The notes under the pieces: generated by a model
What the model saw: the letters and a program-made list of their open reading frames with translations, nothing else
Database searches by the model: none
What the model was told of the DNA's origin: nothing
Virus record (IMG/VR): IMGVR_UViG_3300035703_000251
Location: 1-35,262 of that record
Length of the DNA: 35,262 nucleotides
Strand: one strand, 5' to 3'
DNA from: a virus
Shown here: one piece after another, positions 22,175-30,770 of the stretch
Numbering within the stretch: position 1 is the first letter of the stretch
How the letters are laid out: every line of letters starts with the position of its first letter
Made by a program: the position numbers and the translations under genes

Positions 22175-22246
22175 GCCGGGGTAGAGCAGAGGCAGCTTGC
22201 AAGGCTCATAACCTTGAGGTCGGTGGTTCGAATCCATCCTCCGGTA
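22175..22246 (+). tRNA. tRNA with CAU anticodon (Met or lysidine-type Ile)
   Basis: A full 72-base cloverleaf can be drawn. Acceptor GCCGGGG with CTCCGGT (7 bp, two wobbles), D arm GAGC/GCTT, anticodon stem CAAGG/CCTTG with loop CTCATAA (anticodon CAT), variable AGGTC, T arm GGTGG-TTCGAAT-CCATC and A discriminator. CCA is not encoded. It lies between the capsid and the next head gene. CAU can read Met, or Ile AUA if the cell has TilS; the sequence alone does not tell. The gene is 29 bases before a ribosome site for the next protein, so it may be cut from the polycistronic late mRNA. Confidence 0.93.
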
Positions 22247-22281
22247 CTTTCAATTCAATCAAACCCTCTGAGGATTCAGCA

Positions 22282-22710
22282 ATGCCAGTTCCGCGACCGA
22301 CGAAGCCATTTCATGCCATCGAACTGACGGCCTCTCTGTCGTCTGGCGACATCATCGGAGAGCCGGGAAACATCATCGAGATCGACGAAACAAACCGCGA
22401 GGCGGCTATCGCGCTTTACATGGAACGCGGCTGTCGATTACTGCTGACTCCTGAAGCTCCGGAGCCTCCTCGGCCGTCTGGAGACGTTGACGAGAAGACG
22501 GATCACGACGATGCCGACAACGAGAACGGCGAAGGACTCGCAGACATCGACGACGCTGAAGCCGTCGACGAATTGCCGATTCCTCCCCGATACATCTCTG
22601 CTCTGAAAGACGCGGGGATCAAGACTCTGGCCGAAGCGAAGGCTCACTCGGATCTCTCCAGCATCCCGGGGATCTCGAAGAACATCGCGAACAAGATCGC
22701 TCAGCTGTGA
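22282..22710 (+). CDS. head-region protein with helix-hairpin-helix C-terminus
   Basis: 142-residue protein. N part beta-rich (FHAIELTASLSSGDIIGEPG), middle acidic and probably disordered (DEKTDHDDADNENGEGLADI), C part (about 98-142) a helix-hairpin-helix pattern: PPRYISALKDAGIKTLAEAK, then LSSIPGISKNIANKIAQL. Such domains bind DNA or protein. It lies between the capsid and the connector gene, a site of head-decoration or connector-accessory genes. GAGG lies 8 bases before the ATG. It is not a known structural family to me. Confidence 0.7.
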   Translation: MPVPRPTKPFHAIELTASLSSGDIIGEPGNIIEIDETNREAAIALYMERGCRLLLTPEAPEPPRPSGDVDEKTDHDDADNENGEGLADIDDAEAVDELPIPPRYISALKDAGIKTLAEAKAHSDLSSIPGISKNIANKIAQL

Positions 22711-22764
22711 AAGATCTGAAGAACTGCCGAAAGGCCACGCTCCCCCTGGACAGGACCGAAAAAC

Positions 22765-23382
22765 GTGTCAATCAAGATCGTCACAGCTCCGACCGTCGAA
22801 CCGATCGAAATACTCGGTCTGACGAACCTGAAGCGGCATCTGAACGAAGCCGTCGACGTGTCGGACAATGATGATCTGATCACGGCCTATTGTTCGACGG
22901 CTTGGGATTACGCTCAGCGATACACCTGGCGGCAACTGATCACGGCCAGCCTTCGTCTGAGTCTTCCCGGCTGGTTTCGGGAGCGGTACTTCTCCGAGTC
23001 GTACAAGTCGAAGGGCTCGATAATTCCGATCCCTCGCCCGAAGGTGATCTCAATCGACTCGGTGAAGTATTACGACGACAGCAACGTCCTTCAGACTCTC
23101 GGGGCGGCATATTGGGCGGCCGATGTCGAAGCCGATGTCTGCGAGCTGATCGTTTATGACTTCCCGACGGTCTACGATCGCCCCGATGCTGTCCAGGTGA
23201 ATTACACGGCCGGTTATGGCACGACAACGGCTTCCATGCCTCCAGTTCTCCTGCATGCTGTCCGGCTTTTGGTCGGCCAGTATTACGAATCCAGAGAGCC
23301 AGATCAGGCGAACACTGGAACCGTCGATGCTCTTCTTCAGGCGATCGAATGCCGAGACGAACGACTCCCGGAGCTTGAATAA
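22765..23382 (+). CDS. head-tail connector protein (gp6-like)
   Basis: 205-residue protein with the layout of phage gp6-like head-tail connector or adaptor proteins: LTNLKRHLNEAVDVSDNDDL near the N terminus, YCSTAWDYAQRYTWRQ, IIPIPRPKVISIDSVKYYDD in the middle, VYDRPDAVQVNYTAGYG and a C-terminal helix with LLHAVRLLVGQYYESRE. It forms the ring between portal and neck. Start GTG at 22765. Its stop overlaps the next ATG (TAATG), consistent with the head-tail joining cluster. Confidence 0.85.
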   Translation: MSIKIVTAPTVEPIEILGLTNLKRHLNEAVDVSDNDDLITAYCSTAWDYAQRYTWRQLITASLRLSLPGWFRERYFSESYKSKGSIIPIPRPKVISIDSVKYYDDSNVLQTLGAAYWAADVEADVCELIVYDFPTVYDRPDAVQVNYTAGYGTTTASMPPVLLHAVRLLVGQYYESREPDQANTGTVDALLQAIECRDERLPELE

Positions 23383-23741
23383 TGCCAGCGGCCGGGAAGT
23401 ATCGAACTCTGATCAGCCTGGAGCGACTGACCCCGAAGATCGGCCCGTCTGGCGGTTCTCGTGATGAGTTCGAACCGTACCTTGAGCGCCGATGCAAGCT
23501 CCGACTGGCCGGAGTTCGCGAGCAGCAACAAGTCGACGCCCAAAACGCTGTGCTGATTTCTCATGTGATTGAGCTTCGCAGAGATTCCCAGACGATGACG
23601 ATCACGGAGGGGGACAGAGTCCGCATCCTCGGCCGTTCTCCGATCGTGGCCAGAATCCTGCACATTGAGAGCGTTGTTGAAGCTGACGACAAGGGGCTGG
23701 AGATCCACGTCAGATGCAGCGAACGGAGTCGAACCCCGTGA
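23382..23741 (+). CDS. head closure / head-tail joining protein
   Basis: 119-residue protein of the SPP1 gp16-like joining type: KYRTLISLERLTPKIGPSGG, then FEPYLERRCKLRLAGVREQQ with the typical VDAQNAVLISHVIEL and RILGRSPIVARILHIESV. It is thought to close the connector after packaging and dock the tail. It overlaps the next gene by GTGA. Length is normal. Confidence 0.8.
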   Translation: MPAAGKYRTLISLERLTPKIGPSGGSRDEFEPYLERRCKLRLAGVREQQQVDAQNAVLISHVIELRRDSQTMTITEGDRVRILGRSPIVARILHIESVVEADDKGLEIHVRCSERSRTP

Positions 23742-24187
23742 ACGTCTCAGGATCTGAGGAACTGCAGAACCAGCTCGAAGCCATCGCTCAGCGAGTCGTT
23801 CCGCAAGCTGCGAAGTCTGGAACCGTTAAGTCGCTCGGAGTCATTCAGAAGGCGATCGTTCAGCGAACACCCCGGGGAAAATCGAAGCAGCTCCAGAAGT
23901 CGATCGGGAAACGGCTCACGAAGCGAGATCCGGAGTTTGTCGAGGGGAAAGCCGGGGTCAACGTCGGGAAGAATACCGGACGCGGAATCAACGGCGGGAG
24001 ATACGGAACGTCAGCTCCTCACGGGCACCTGGTCACTCTGGGAACTTCCGAGCGTTACACAAACCGGGGAGCGTATCGCGGGCAAATGGCGCCGAATGAC
24101 TTTGTGAACCGGGGCTTCTACGCATCGCAGCAGCAGGCGGCGAGAACGCTGATTGATCGCGTTCAGGAATCTCTGCCGACGGAGTAA
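23738..24187 (+). CDS. HK97 gp10-like tail/neck protein
   Basis: 149-residue basic protein with the HK97 gp10 look: helical start (SGSEELQNQLEAIAQRVVPQ), KSLGVIQKAIVQRTPRGKSK, a Gly-rich beta part (GTSAPHGHLVTLGTSER) and a final helix with FVNRGFYASQQQAARTLIDR. Proteins like this act at the top of the tail or neck. I use the GTG at 23738 overlapping the preceding stop; an in-frame ATG at 23714 is also possible. Confidence 0.8.
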   Translation: MNVSGSEELQNQLEAIAQRVVPQAAKSGTVKSLGVIQKAIVQRTPRGKSKQLQKSIGKRLTKRDPEFVEGKAGVNVGKNTGRGINGGRYGTSAPHGHLVTLGTSERYTNRGAYRGQMAPNDFVNRGFYASQQQAARTLIDRVQESLPTE

Positions 24188-24190
24188 CCA

Positions 24191-24682
24191 ATGATCTACA
24201 GCGAAATTCGGGCGGCTCTGCTCACGTTTCAGACCGTGACGGATCTCGTCGGAAAGAATACGACGTTTTCCGATCTCGCTTCGCAGTATGCCATCCGGCC
24301 GGGAAGACTTCGCGAAAGTGATCCTCATCCGGGGCTCGTGATGAGCATCCCGACTATCGAACTCGATGGCCCTCTCAGCGGTCGCGGTGGATTCGCTCAG
24401 GCTCAGCTGGAAGTCGCGGCTGTCACTCAGGATCTGGACAGCGCCTGGGATCTGATCAAAGCCGTCTGCTGGGACGGTGGAGATCCTGATGACTCGACGC
24501 GGGTTCTGTCCGGTCTCGACGGCTATCGCAATCTTTCAGGAAACGGACTGCAGGCGATCAAGCTGATGAACTTCCTCGAAGATCAGCTCGAAACCAATGA
24601 CAAGTCCGACCGGCTTCTCTGGATTGTGCAGGCAAACTTCACCGTGGATTTTGATGTCGCGAGCATTGCGACGGGGGATTGA
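24191..24682 (+). CDS. tail completion protein (DUF3168-like)
   Basis: 163-residue protein with the usual pattern of tail terminator proteins: MIYSEIRAALLTFQTVTDLV, LRESDPHPGLVMSIPTIELD, QAQLEVAAVTQDLDSAWDLI and IVQANFTVDFDV at the end. It probably caps the tail tube, as gpU does in lambda. It lies between the gp10-like protein and the tail tube gene, as expected. Confidence 0.75.
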   Translation: MIYSEIRAALLTFQTVTDLVGKNTTFSDLASQYAIRPGRLRESDPHPGLVMSIPTIELDGPLSGRGGFAQAQLEVAAVTQDLDSAWDLIKAVCWDGGDPDDSTRVLSGLDGYRNLSGNGLQAIKLMNFLEDQLETNDKSDRLLWIVQANFTVDFDVASIATGD

Positions 24683-24685
24683 TCG

Positions 24686-25114
24686 ATGGGAACTTATTCG
24701 AGTCTCGGAACGCTGTTGAAGTTGTCAATTGCCTCCGTGTTCACGACCGTTGCCGGAGTCCGCGACGTTGACTTCGAGACGCCCGAACTCGAACTCATGG
24801 ACGTTGACGATCTTTCGTCCGACTATGTCGATCGAGACATGACTGGCCGAAGTGCCGGGGGCTCCGTGAAGGGCTCCATGTTCTACGATCCAGCCAGCGC
24901 CAGCAACACGGCTCTGATCGCCCTCTACAACTCTCCGACTGTCACCTCTGGCGTCCGGATCGCCAGCTCATGGCAGATCGTCTGGTCTGCATCTCCGGCG
25001 GCGACTCAAGCCTTCACTGGCGTTCTCACGAAGCAGAACACGAAAGCCGAGCGAGGCTCACCACTGCTGAAGGATCTGGATATCGCAGTCACCCGCAAGC
25101 CGACGCTGGTCTGA
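24686..25114 (+). CDS. major tail tube protein
   Basis: 142-residue protein, called from position and shape. It is beta-rich, with SSLGTLLKLSIASVFTTVAG, DVDFETPELELMDVDDLSSD, SVKGSMFYDPASASNTAL and a C-terminal AFTGVLTKQNTKAERG. The sheet-rich repeat pattern and its position between the completion protein and the tape-measure cluster fit a tube subunit. ATG at 24686 is 3 bases after the preceding stop. Confidence 0.8.
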   Translation: MGTYSSLGTLLKLSIASVFTTVAGVRDVDFETPELELMDVDDLSSDYVDRDMTGRSAGGSVKGSMFYDPASASNTALIALYNSPTVTSGVRIASSWQIVWSASPAATQAFTGVLTKQNTKAERGSPLLKDLDIAVTRKPTLV

Positions 25115-25155
25115 TAGCTCCCTGTTTTTCTTAGTCACCCCTCTGGATTGCTCAA

Positions 25156-25554
25156 ATGAAGTGCCGACTGCTCCGTCCGACGATGATCTTCAACCCTCTC
25201 TGGTCAGAAGCCGAAGCTCGCAAGGCCAGCGAGAAGGGTGTCCTGTACGAAGTCCCCATGGAGATCGAAGTCGCGGCTGGCTTCGAGCTTTCCGACGGGC
25301 AGGCTTGGATTCATTGTTGCCCTGGCGATCTGAACGCCCCACCAATCGCAGAGCCTGCTGACGAAGAATGTGTGGCGGCTGTTCGTGACTGGATGGAAAA
25401 CAAGCGGCCTGCAGCGATCGCAGCGATCAAGGCTCAACTGGATCAGATCGACAAGATCACGAATCCGGAGGACAAAAAGCGGCTGCTCGCCATGGGCAAG
25501 GCTTACGGCCTGATCGGCGACAAGAAAGCAGCCTCCGAAGCTCCGAAGTCATAG
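25156..25554 (+). CDS. hypothetical tail-region protein
   Basis: 132-residue protein that begins MKCRLLRPTMIFNPLWSEAE, with a middle beta part (ELSDGQAWIHCCPGD) and a helical, Lys/Ala-rich C half (AAIKAQLDQIDKITNPEDKK). It lies between the tail tube and the chaperone pair. No family recognised. A hairpin follows directly. Confidence 0.65.
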   Translation: MKCRLLRPTMIFNPLWSEAEARKASEKGVLYEVPMEIEVAAGFELSDGQAWIHCCPGDLNAPPIAEPADEECVAAVRDWMENKRPAAIAAIKAQLDQIDKITNPEDKKRLLAMGKAYGLIGDKKAASEAPKS

Positions 25555-25556
25555 TT

Positions 25557-25574
25557 CTGCGGATCTCTCCGCAG
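25557..25574 (+). other. short perfect hairpin before the tail chaperone gene
   Basis: CTGCGGA-TCTC-TCCGCAG: 7-bp perfect stem with a 4-base loop, starting 2 bases after the preceding stop, then TTCGTTCTC. It could be an attenuator or RNA end that trims expression after the abundant tail tube genes. Confidence 0.4.
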
Positions 25575-25606
25575 TTCGTTCTCAACCCCTCTGGAAGGTT
25601 CAATCG

Positions 25607-26020
25607 ATGTCAGAAGTTCAACTCCTCGGCCGGGAGGATTTCACCGGCAACAAGGCGAAGGCCCGCCGATACGAAACGTTTCCCCTGCCATGGGATTCGA
25701 AGCGCGGTGTGCGTATTCAGTCCATCACGGCAAAAGAGCATGCTGAGTTCGAGATCAAAGCTCTCAGCAAAAAGGGCGGTCTCGTCAAGGATAAGCTGAT
25801 CGAAGCGAAGCGGCTTCTCGTCGCTCTGACTGTTGTCGATGCCTCGGGAAGTCCGTATCTCGACGAAGACGATGTTCGGCTCATGGAAGCCACTGACGGC
25901 CGTCTGGTGAGCTTCGTCTATGGCAAGGCCTGCGAGCACTGCGGGATCACGGAATCGGAGGTTGAAGACCTCGTAAAAAATTCCGGAGCGATCGAAAGCA
26001 GTTCTTCCGCTACGAACTAG
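25607..26020 (+). CDS. tail assembly chaperone (gpG-like)
   Basis: 137-residue protein in the position of lambda gpG, before the tape measure. It contains FPLPWDSKRGVRIQSITAKE, KLIEAKRLLVALTVVDASGS, VSFVYGKACEHCGITESEVE and a C-terminal Ser run (SSSSATN). Near the end its frame crosses A AAA AAT, a -1 slippery site, so a fraction of ribosomes should make the longer fusion with the frame that continues to 26352. The chaperone binds the tape measure during tail assembly. Confidence 0.82.
   Translation: MSEVQLLGREDFTGNKAKARRYETFPLPWDSKRGVRIQSITAKEHAEFEIKALSKKGGLVKDKLIEAKRLLVALTVVDASGSPYLDEDDVRLMEATDGRLVSFVYGKACEHCGITESEVEDLVKNSGAIESSSSATN
25975..25981 (+). other. -1 ribosomal frameshift site, A AAA AAT
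   Basis: The zero frame reads GTA AAA AAT, so the heptamer is X XXY YYZ in correct phase. A -1 slip continues as AAA AAA TTC and joins the open frame ending at 26352. The fusion reads FRSDRKQFFRYELALAFRVK, with no stop across the junction. It resembles the lambda G/T tail chaperone frameshift. Confidence 0.75.
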
Positions 26021-26034
26021 CGCTCGCTTTCAGA

Positions 26035-26352
26035 GTGAAAGACGCTGACGTTGACGCCTGGCTCGATCGCATTGAGCCGCGCGTCATCGCTCGGTGGGAA
26101 GCCTTCGATCGCATTCGCCCGATTGGCGAGAGCCAGATGGATCAGCGTTTCAAAGTCCTGGCTGCGTGGTTCTGTACGATGCTCGGCTCAAAAGCCTATC
26201 AGCCCGACGACATCAAGGGCATCACGCCAGAGATTCCAGAAGATCTCGACGCGGCAACGGAAGCGGAAGATCTGCTCGACGATGAGATCAGCCCCGAAGC
26301 TACCAGTGCGGACATTCTTCGCGATTACCGAGAACAGTCCCTCTTTCGGTGA
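26035..26352 (+). CDS. frameshift extension of the tail chaperone (gpT-like)
   Basis: Open frame in the -1 phase of the gpG-like gene, used mainly as the C-terminal part of a fusion made by slipping at 25975-25981. A GTG at 26035 could start it alone, but no good ribosome site is seen. It contains VDAWLDRIEPRVIARWEAFD, RFKVLAAWFCTMLGSKAY and an acidic tail (AEDLLDDEISPEAT). Read by frameshift it gives the FRYELALAF-VDAWLDRI pattern that I know from gpGT-like tail proteins. Its stop is 13 bases before the tape-measure ATG. The coordinates give the stand-alone reading; the frameshift-read part begins at 25981. Confidence 0.75.
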   Translation: MKDADVDAWLDRIEPRVIARWEAFDRIRPIGESQMDQRFKVLAAWFCTMLGSKAYQPDDIKGITPEIPEDLDAATEAEDLLDDEISPEATSADILRDYREQSLFR

Positions 26353-26364
26353 TGAGATCGAATC

Positions 26365-29145
26365 ATGCTCGCGCGGCTCGTTGTCCATCTGCAGGCGAAT
26401 TACGGCAGTCTGACTTCCGGCCTCCAGGTCGCGAAGAATCAGACTGCCGTCGCTGCTCAGTCGATCAGCAGTTCAGTTGCCGGGATCTCTGAAGGGACAA
26501 AGGGGATCGAGGATCTGAGCAATCGAGCCGAACAGCTGGCTTCGGCGATGGAAGCAGTAGTCACGACGGCGACAGTAGCCGAACAGACGATCATGGCCAC
26601 GGCCTTCACTGCGGACCTGGCGGCCGGAACCTTCGCGAAGATGGCGGCGACGGCTTCGACAGTCAGTGCAGGCGTTGCGGTTCTCGATCGTGCCACAATG
26701 ACGGCCACTGGAGGAATTGCCACGGTCACATCGGTGGCAGGCTCTGCAGTTCCGGTTCTCAACACTCTCTCAGGCACTGCTGCAAGCGCTGGGACGGTCC
26801 TCAGAACTACAGCTATGGGCGCCAGGTCAGTCGCTTCAGGTTTCGCTCTGGCGGCCGGGGCTACACGAGGAGTTGCGACTGGTGTCGGCCATGTGGCCCA
26901 CTCGATTCACGCGGTGATGATCGTCTCATCGCTGCTCAGTTCTGCCCTGTCCGTGATCATGATCCCTCTGAAGGCGATCGCGGTGATCGGGGCCTATGCG
27001 TTCGGAGTTCTAACCTTCGCTCTGCGAACGGTCCTGCTCCCGGTCAAGCTGCTCTGGAACGGCCTCACAGTGGTCGCTGGAGCGACTTGGGCAGTCGTGA
27101 AGCCGATCGCGGGTCTGGCTCTGTCGGTCGCGAAGGTCTGGTTCATCTTCAAGGGCTGGATCGGTTCGATCAAGCTCATCTGGCAGTGGCTCAGCTTCCT
27201 GCCTCCAAAGGTCCGGCTGCTCGTCGGGGCTTTGCTCGCCCTGGGGCTCGCTGGAAAGGCTGGAGCCGTCGCGATGCGGGCCTTCGGCTTCGCAGTCGGA
27301 GCCGTCGCGACTGTCGCACGGGGAGCTATAGCTGGCGTTCGTCTGCTGTCTCTTCCGATCCTCGCTCTGATCAATCCAGCGGCTGCAGCAGCGGTCGCAA
27401 TCAATCTGCTCTCTGGGGCTGCTGCATTCCTCGGGCGGACGGCGGCCAGTGCTGGCCTTGCAGTTTTCGGTCTTGCGACTCGCCTCGGTGGTCTCGCTGC
27501 TGCGGGGCTTTCGAAGGTTGCCAGTTCATTCGCAGGGCTCACAACTTCTCTGATGAGGTTCGGAGCGCAGGCTGCCATCATCGGCACGATCGCGGCTTCG
27601 ATCTGGGGTGCAAAGCTGGCAACGGCTGCAGAGACCTCCCGAGTCGTTTTCGGAACCATGCTTCATGACATGGAGCAAGGGAAAGCCCTGCTCGATCAGA
27701 TGCAGGCTTCGAAAGTCGCTCCGTTCTTCGACGCGAAAGCGATTCAGGACGCTGGCCGGGATCTCCTGAAGGCGAAGGTTCCTGTCGATCAAATTACGGG
27801 CCGAATGGAGCAACTGGGGGCTATCGCGATAGCAACAAAGACCCCGATCGAAGACCTCTCTCGAATCTATCGCCAAGGGATGGCGAAGGGGGCCTTCCAG
27901 ACGGATCTCGTCAACCAGATGGCAGAGCGTGGAATCGACATCTACGCGGCCCTGACGGCGGTCACCGGAAAGAGCGGCGAAGCGCTCGCCGATGCGATGC
28001 AGAAGGGCGAGATCGGCGCTGCGCAGATGAACGCGGCGATCGACCATATGACACTAAATCATGGGATCTACGCAGGCGTTGTTGAGAATGTTGCACAAAC
28101 AGCGGCCGGCATGTGGGCGCAGTCAACCAGCAACATTGCTATGTCCCTCCAAACGATGTTCACAGGGGCAAGCAGCGACAGCAAGAGCTGGCTGGCTTCG
28201 TTTGTGGATCTCACGGAGCAGATGAAGCAGCGAGCGGCGGCCGTGGCTCCAGTTGTCAGTCAAGTTGTTCAGACGATCGGGGCCTTCTTCTACGGGCTGT
28301 ATTCAGTCGCGGCAACGGTCTGGGCTGCGATCTTCGGAACCGCGAATGCAACATTCGGCGGCATGCTGAACACGGTGATGGAGTGGGTCACGAAGTTTCG
28401 CTGGTTCTTTACGAACTTGGTCCCGCTTGTTCAGTTCGTCGGGCTACAGATCGCTCTGGCGATGATCGTGGCCTTCAACGATATCTCATACTGGATCACG
28501 GACAAGCTTCCGGCGTATCTCACCTGGTTCGCCGACAACTGGCGAGCAGTCTTCCGGGATCTCGCAGTCGGAACGGCCACGGTCTTCGTGAATCTCACGA
28601 CGAACATCAAGAACGCAATGATGGAGATCTGGGCCTTCATCAAGTCTGGAGGAACGCAGGGGCTCGAATTCACCTGGACCCCGCTTCTTGAAGGATTCAA
28701 AGCGACTGTCGCGGAGCTTCCGAACATTCCCGAGCGGCCGATGACTGCTCTGGAGCAAGGCATGCAGCAGCAGATCCAGACCATCGGAACAGATCTGGCC
28801 GACTCATTCGACAAGATGATGAACGACGCGAAGGCATCAATGGAAGCGGCGGCTGTTGTTCCTCCTGTCGTTCCACTGCAGGACACTCCGGCCGGTGGCG
28901 AACAGAAGCCTGCAGAATCTCCTGGCATGTCAGCCACTGAGAAGGCGAAGGCGGCAGAAAACAAGGCGGTTCTGGCGAGAAGCGAAGAAGGTCAGAAGTT
29001 GCTTGCTGAGTTCATCCGTCGCGGTGTGAAGGATGACAAAAAGACCGTCGAGCAAGTCGCGAAAGAATCACGCGACCACCTCGCACGAATCTCCCGCAAT
29101 ACGGAGAACGCTCCGAAGATGCTGGCAAGAAATTGGGCGGGGTAA
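26365..29145 (+). CDS. tail tape measure protein
   Basis: 926-residue protein that sets tail length and leads DNA injection. Hydrophobic, Ala/Gly-rich segments fill about residues 190-430 (VAVGAVATVARGAIAG type), compatible with membrane insertion. The conserved tape-measure region follows (about 430-600: VFGTMLHDMEQGKALLDQMQ, GRMEQLGAIAIATKTPIEDL, KSGEALADAMQKGEIGAAQM). A hydrophobic segment near 640-720 and a charged end (SATEKAKAAENKAVLA) complete it. By the rule of about 0.15 nm per residue the tail would be roughly 140 nm. Long antisense readings here are shadows. Confidence 0.9.
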   Translation: MLARLVVHLQANYGSLTSGLQVAKNQTAVAAQSISSSVAGISEGTKGIEDLSNRAEQLASAMEAVVTTATVAEQTIMATAFTADLAAGTFAKMAATASTVSAGVAVLDRATMTATGGIATVTSVAGSAVPVLNTLSGTAASAGTVLRTTAMGARSVASGFALAAGATRGVATGVGHVAHSIHAVMIVSSLLSSALSVIMIPLKAIAVIGAYAFGVLTFALRTVLLPVKLLWNGLTVVAGATWAVVKPIAGLALSVAKVWFIFKGWIGSIKLIWQWLSFLPPKVRLLVGALLALGLAGKAGAVAMRAFGFAVGAVATVARGAIAGVRLLSLPILALINPAAAAAVAINLLSGAAAFLGRTAASAGLAVFGLATRLGGLAAAGLSKVASSFAGLTTSLMRFGAQAAIIGTIAASIWGAKLATAAETSRVVFGTMLHDMEQGKALLDQMQASKVAPFFDAKAIQDAGRDLLKAKVPVDQITGRMEQLGAIAIATKTPIEDLSRIYRQGMAKGAFQTDLVNQMAERGIDIYAALTAVTGKSGEALADAMQKGEIGAAQMNAAIDHMTLNHGIYAGVVENVAQTAAGMWAQSTSNIAMSLQTMFTGASSDSKSWLASFVDLTEQMKQRAAAVAPVVSQVVQTIGAFFYGLYSVAATVWAAIFGTANATFGGMLNTVMEWVTKFRWFFTNLVPLVQFVGLQIALAMIVAFNDISYWITDKLPAYLTWFADNWRAVFRDLAVGTATVFVNLTTNIKNAMMEIWAFIKSGGTQGLEFTWTPLLEGFKATVAELPNIPERPMTALEQGMQQQIQTIGTDLADSFDKMMNDAKASMEAAAVVPPVVPLQDTPAGGEQKPAESPGMSATEKAKAAENKAVLARSEEGQKLLAEFIRRGVKDDKKTVEQVAKESRDHLARISRNTENAPKMLARNWAG

Positions 29146-29148
29146 TCA

Positions 29149-30048
29149 ATGGCCGAAGTTCAGCGACACTGGTACTCGAAGACGATCATCGAGAAGAGCC
29201 GCGACGGGGAGAACAACACCCTCCGGAATACTCTGAAGGTCATCACGTCTGAGAAGGTGACATTCACCTGGCTCGAAACTCAGTCGTTTTTCCCGAAGCA
29301 GAACACAGAGCACTTCGAGGAGCCGGGGTTTTTCCTCGACGCGTGGAAGCCTACCCACTTACAGCCATGCTTCTGGGAAATTGAGCTGGAATACGTGCCA
29401 TTCAAGGCTGTCCAGGTCGATCCCGATCCGGTCAATCGCCCTCCAGTCATCACGTTCTCGACCTCACTGATCGAGCAGCCTGCATCGTACACGCCCGACG
29501 GGAAACCAATCGTGAACCGCGCTGGCGAGTTCATCACTGGCGTTATGCAGCAGATCCCTATTGTCGAGTACAAGTTTCTGAAGTACATGGCGAAAGATCC
29601 TAAATGGATTCAGACCCATCTCGGAGCGATCAATTCAGACTGGGTGAAGCTCCGAGGAATCGACTGGGCTCCGAAAACGCTCCTGCTCTCATCGGCTGCA
29701 GGTGGCGAAATCACGATCACGAATCGCTCGCAGTACACGGAGATCAGTGGCACGATCCTGGCCGATTATCGGACATGGACTCAGGAAGTCTGGAACGTCG
29801 GAACCGTCCAGCTGAAGAAAGTGAAGCGGCTGATCAAGGGGGTTTCGAAGGAGATCTGGATCCAGGTTCCGATCCTTGAAGGCAACCCGAAAAAGCCAGT
29901 AACCGAGCCCGTACCGATCGACGAAAAAGGATATCAGATTGTCGAGCCGTTTCCGGGCGGGCTTGTCACGGAAACCGATCAGAAGTTCATTCGCCTGAAG
30001 TTCGACACTCAACCGATCAAAGCCTTCTCTGAGTTGCCACTGAAATGA
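29149..30048 (+). CDS. tail-tip candidate, conserved hypothetical
   Basis: 299-residue protein just after the tape measure, the usual place of a distal tail or tail-tip protein. Beta-rich throughout: MAEVQRHWYSKTIIEKSRDG, EKVTFTWLETQSFF, PPVITFSTSLIEQPASYTPD, VKLRGIDWAPKTLLLSSAAG and KFIRLKFDTQPIKAF. No domain is certain. It overlaps the next gene by ATGA. I recall no named function; structural. Confidence 0.6.
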   Translation: MAEVQRHWYSKTIIEKSRDGENNTLRNTLKVITSEKVTFTWLETQSFFPKQNTEHFEEPGFFLDAWKPTHLQPCFWEIELEYVPFKAVQVDPDPVNRPPVITFSTSLIEQPASYTPDGKPIVNRAGEFITGVMQQIPIVEYKFLKYMAKDPKWIQTHLGAINSDWVKLRGIDWAPKTLLLSSAAGGEITITNRSQYTEISGTILADYRTWTQEVWNVGTVQLKKVKRLIKGVSKEIWIQVPILEGNPKKPVTEPVPIDEKGYQIVEPFPGGLVTETDQKFIRLKFDTQPIKAFSELPLK

Positions 30049-30770
30049 CGACAGAACTTTACGGCCTGACACTGCAGCAGCATCAGCGAGTCGAGAAGAT
30101 CGCTCGGGACTCGAAGACCATAAAGCGCCCCGGCGTGGACATCACGAAGGGGGCTGGCGATTATCCTCCGCCGATCCGAGTCGTCGCGATGTCCAATCGT
30201 GTCTATGACAGCACGCTCAGCGAAGCCCTTCCTGTCTTCGAATACGATCGCGATCGCACGGTCTACACAATCGAGCAGGTCGGCTCGGCTTTGTCCGGCT
30301 ATCTCGCCCTGACGGTCAACGGCGAGCGGTTCATCATCGAGTGCAGGGCCGATTCTCTTGCTGATGTTGTGGCTGCAGTCCCGGGGCTTCGAGCAACCGT
30401 TCTGCCAGGACTCTGGGAGCTTGACTTCGGGGAACTGGATGAAGTCGCAGCGGCTGCAATCTCTGTCACGGTCGAGGAGATCACCTCGGCGGAGGACGCT
30501 TCGCTCTGTGAGCTGCTCGACGACGAAGACTCCGTCGCTTTCACTGGCTCGACCATTGTTCGCAGAGAGTTCTGGGTGACTTCGCCAGATGATGACGAAG
30601 ATCTCGGGCTGGTTCAGCGAGACGTAACTGACGCGATCCCGTTCTCGACTTCATCCGTCGCGAAGGGTGCGATCGGATACGCGATCTGGAACTGGGACGC
30701 GGGTTATACCGTTATCGCCTGGCAGTGCCGAACGTTCTCCCATGCTCCTCTGCCAGGACCTTACGGATAA
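30045..30770 (+). CDS. hypothetical tail-tip protein
   Basis: 241-residue protein, acidic in the second half. The first third is polar and helical (YGLTLQQHQRVEKIARDSKT). The rest is beta-rich (LSGYLALTVNGERFIIECRA, EISVTVEEI-type stretches, DDEDSVAFTGSTIVRREF). Coupled to both neighbours (ATGA, then TAATG). Placed in the baseplate or tip module; no family recognised. Confidence 0.6.
   Translation: MTTELYGLTLQQHQRVEKIARDSKTIKRPGVDITKGAGDYPPPIRVVAMSNRVYDSTLSEALPVFEYDRDRTVYTIEQVGSALSGYLALTVNGERFIIECRADSLADVVAAVPGLRATVLPGLWELDFGELDEVAAAAISVTVEEITSAEDASLCELLDDEDSVAFTGSTIVRREFWVTSPDDDEDLGLVQRDVTDAIPFSTSSVAKGAIGYAIWNWDAGYTVIAWQCRTFSHAPLPGPYG

Noticed and set aside
21809-22237. Minus-strand frame beginning MDSNHRPQGYEP
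   Set aside because: This peptide is the well-known artefact of reading a tRNA gene backwards; it supports the tRNA instead.
26994-27659. 221-codon antisense open frame in the tape measure gene
   Set aside because: Mirror of Ala/Gly-rich coding; no ribosome site, no motif.
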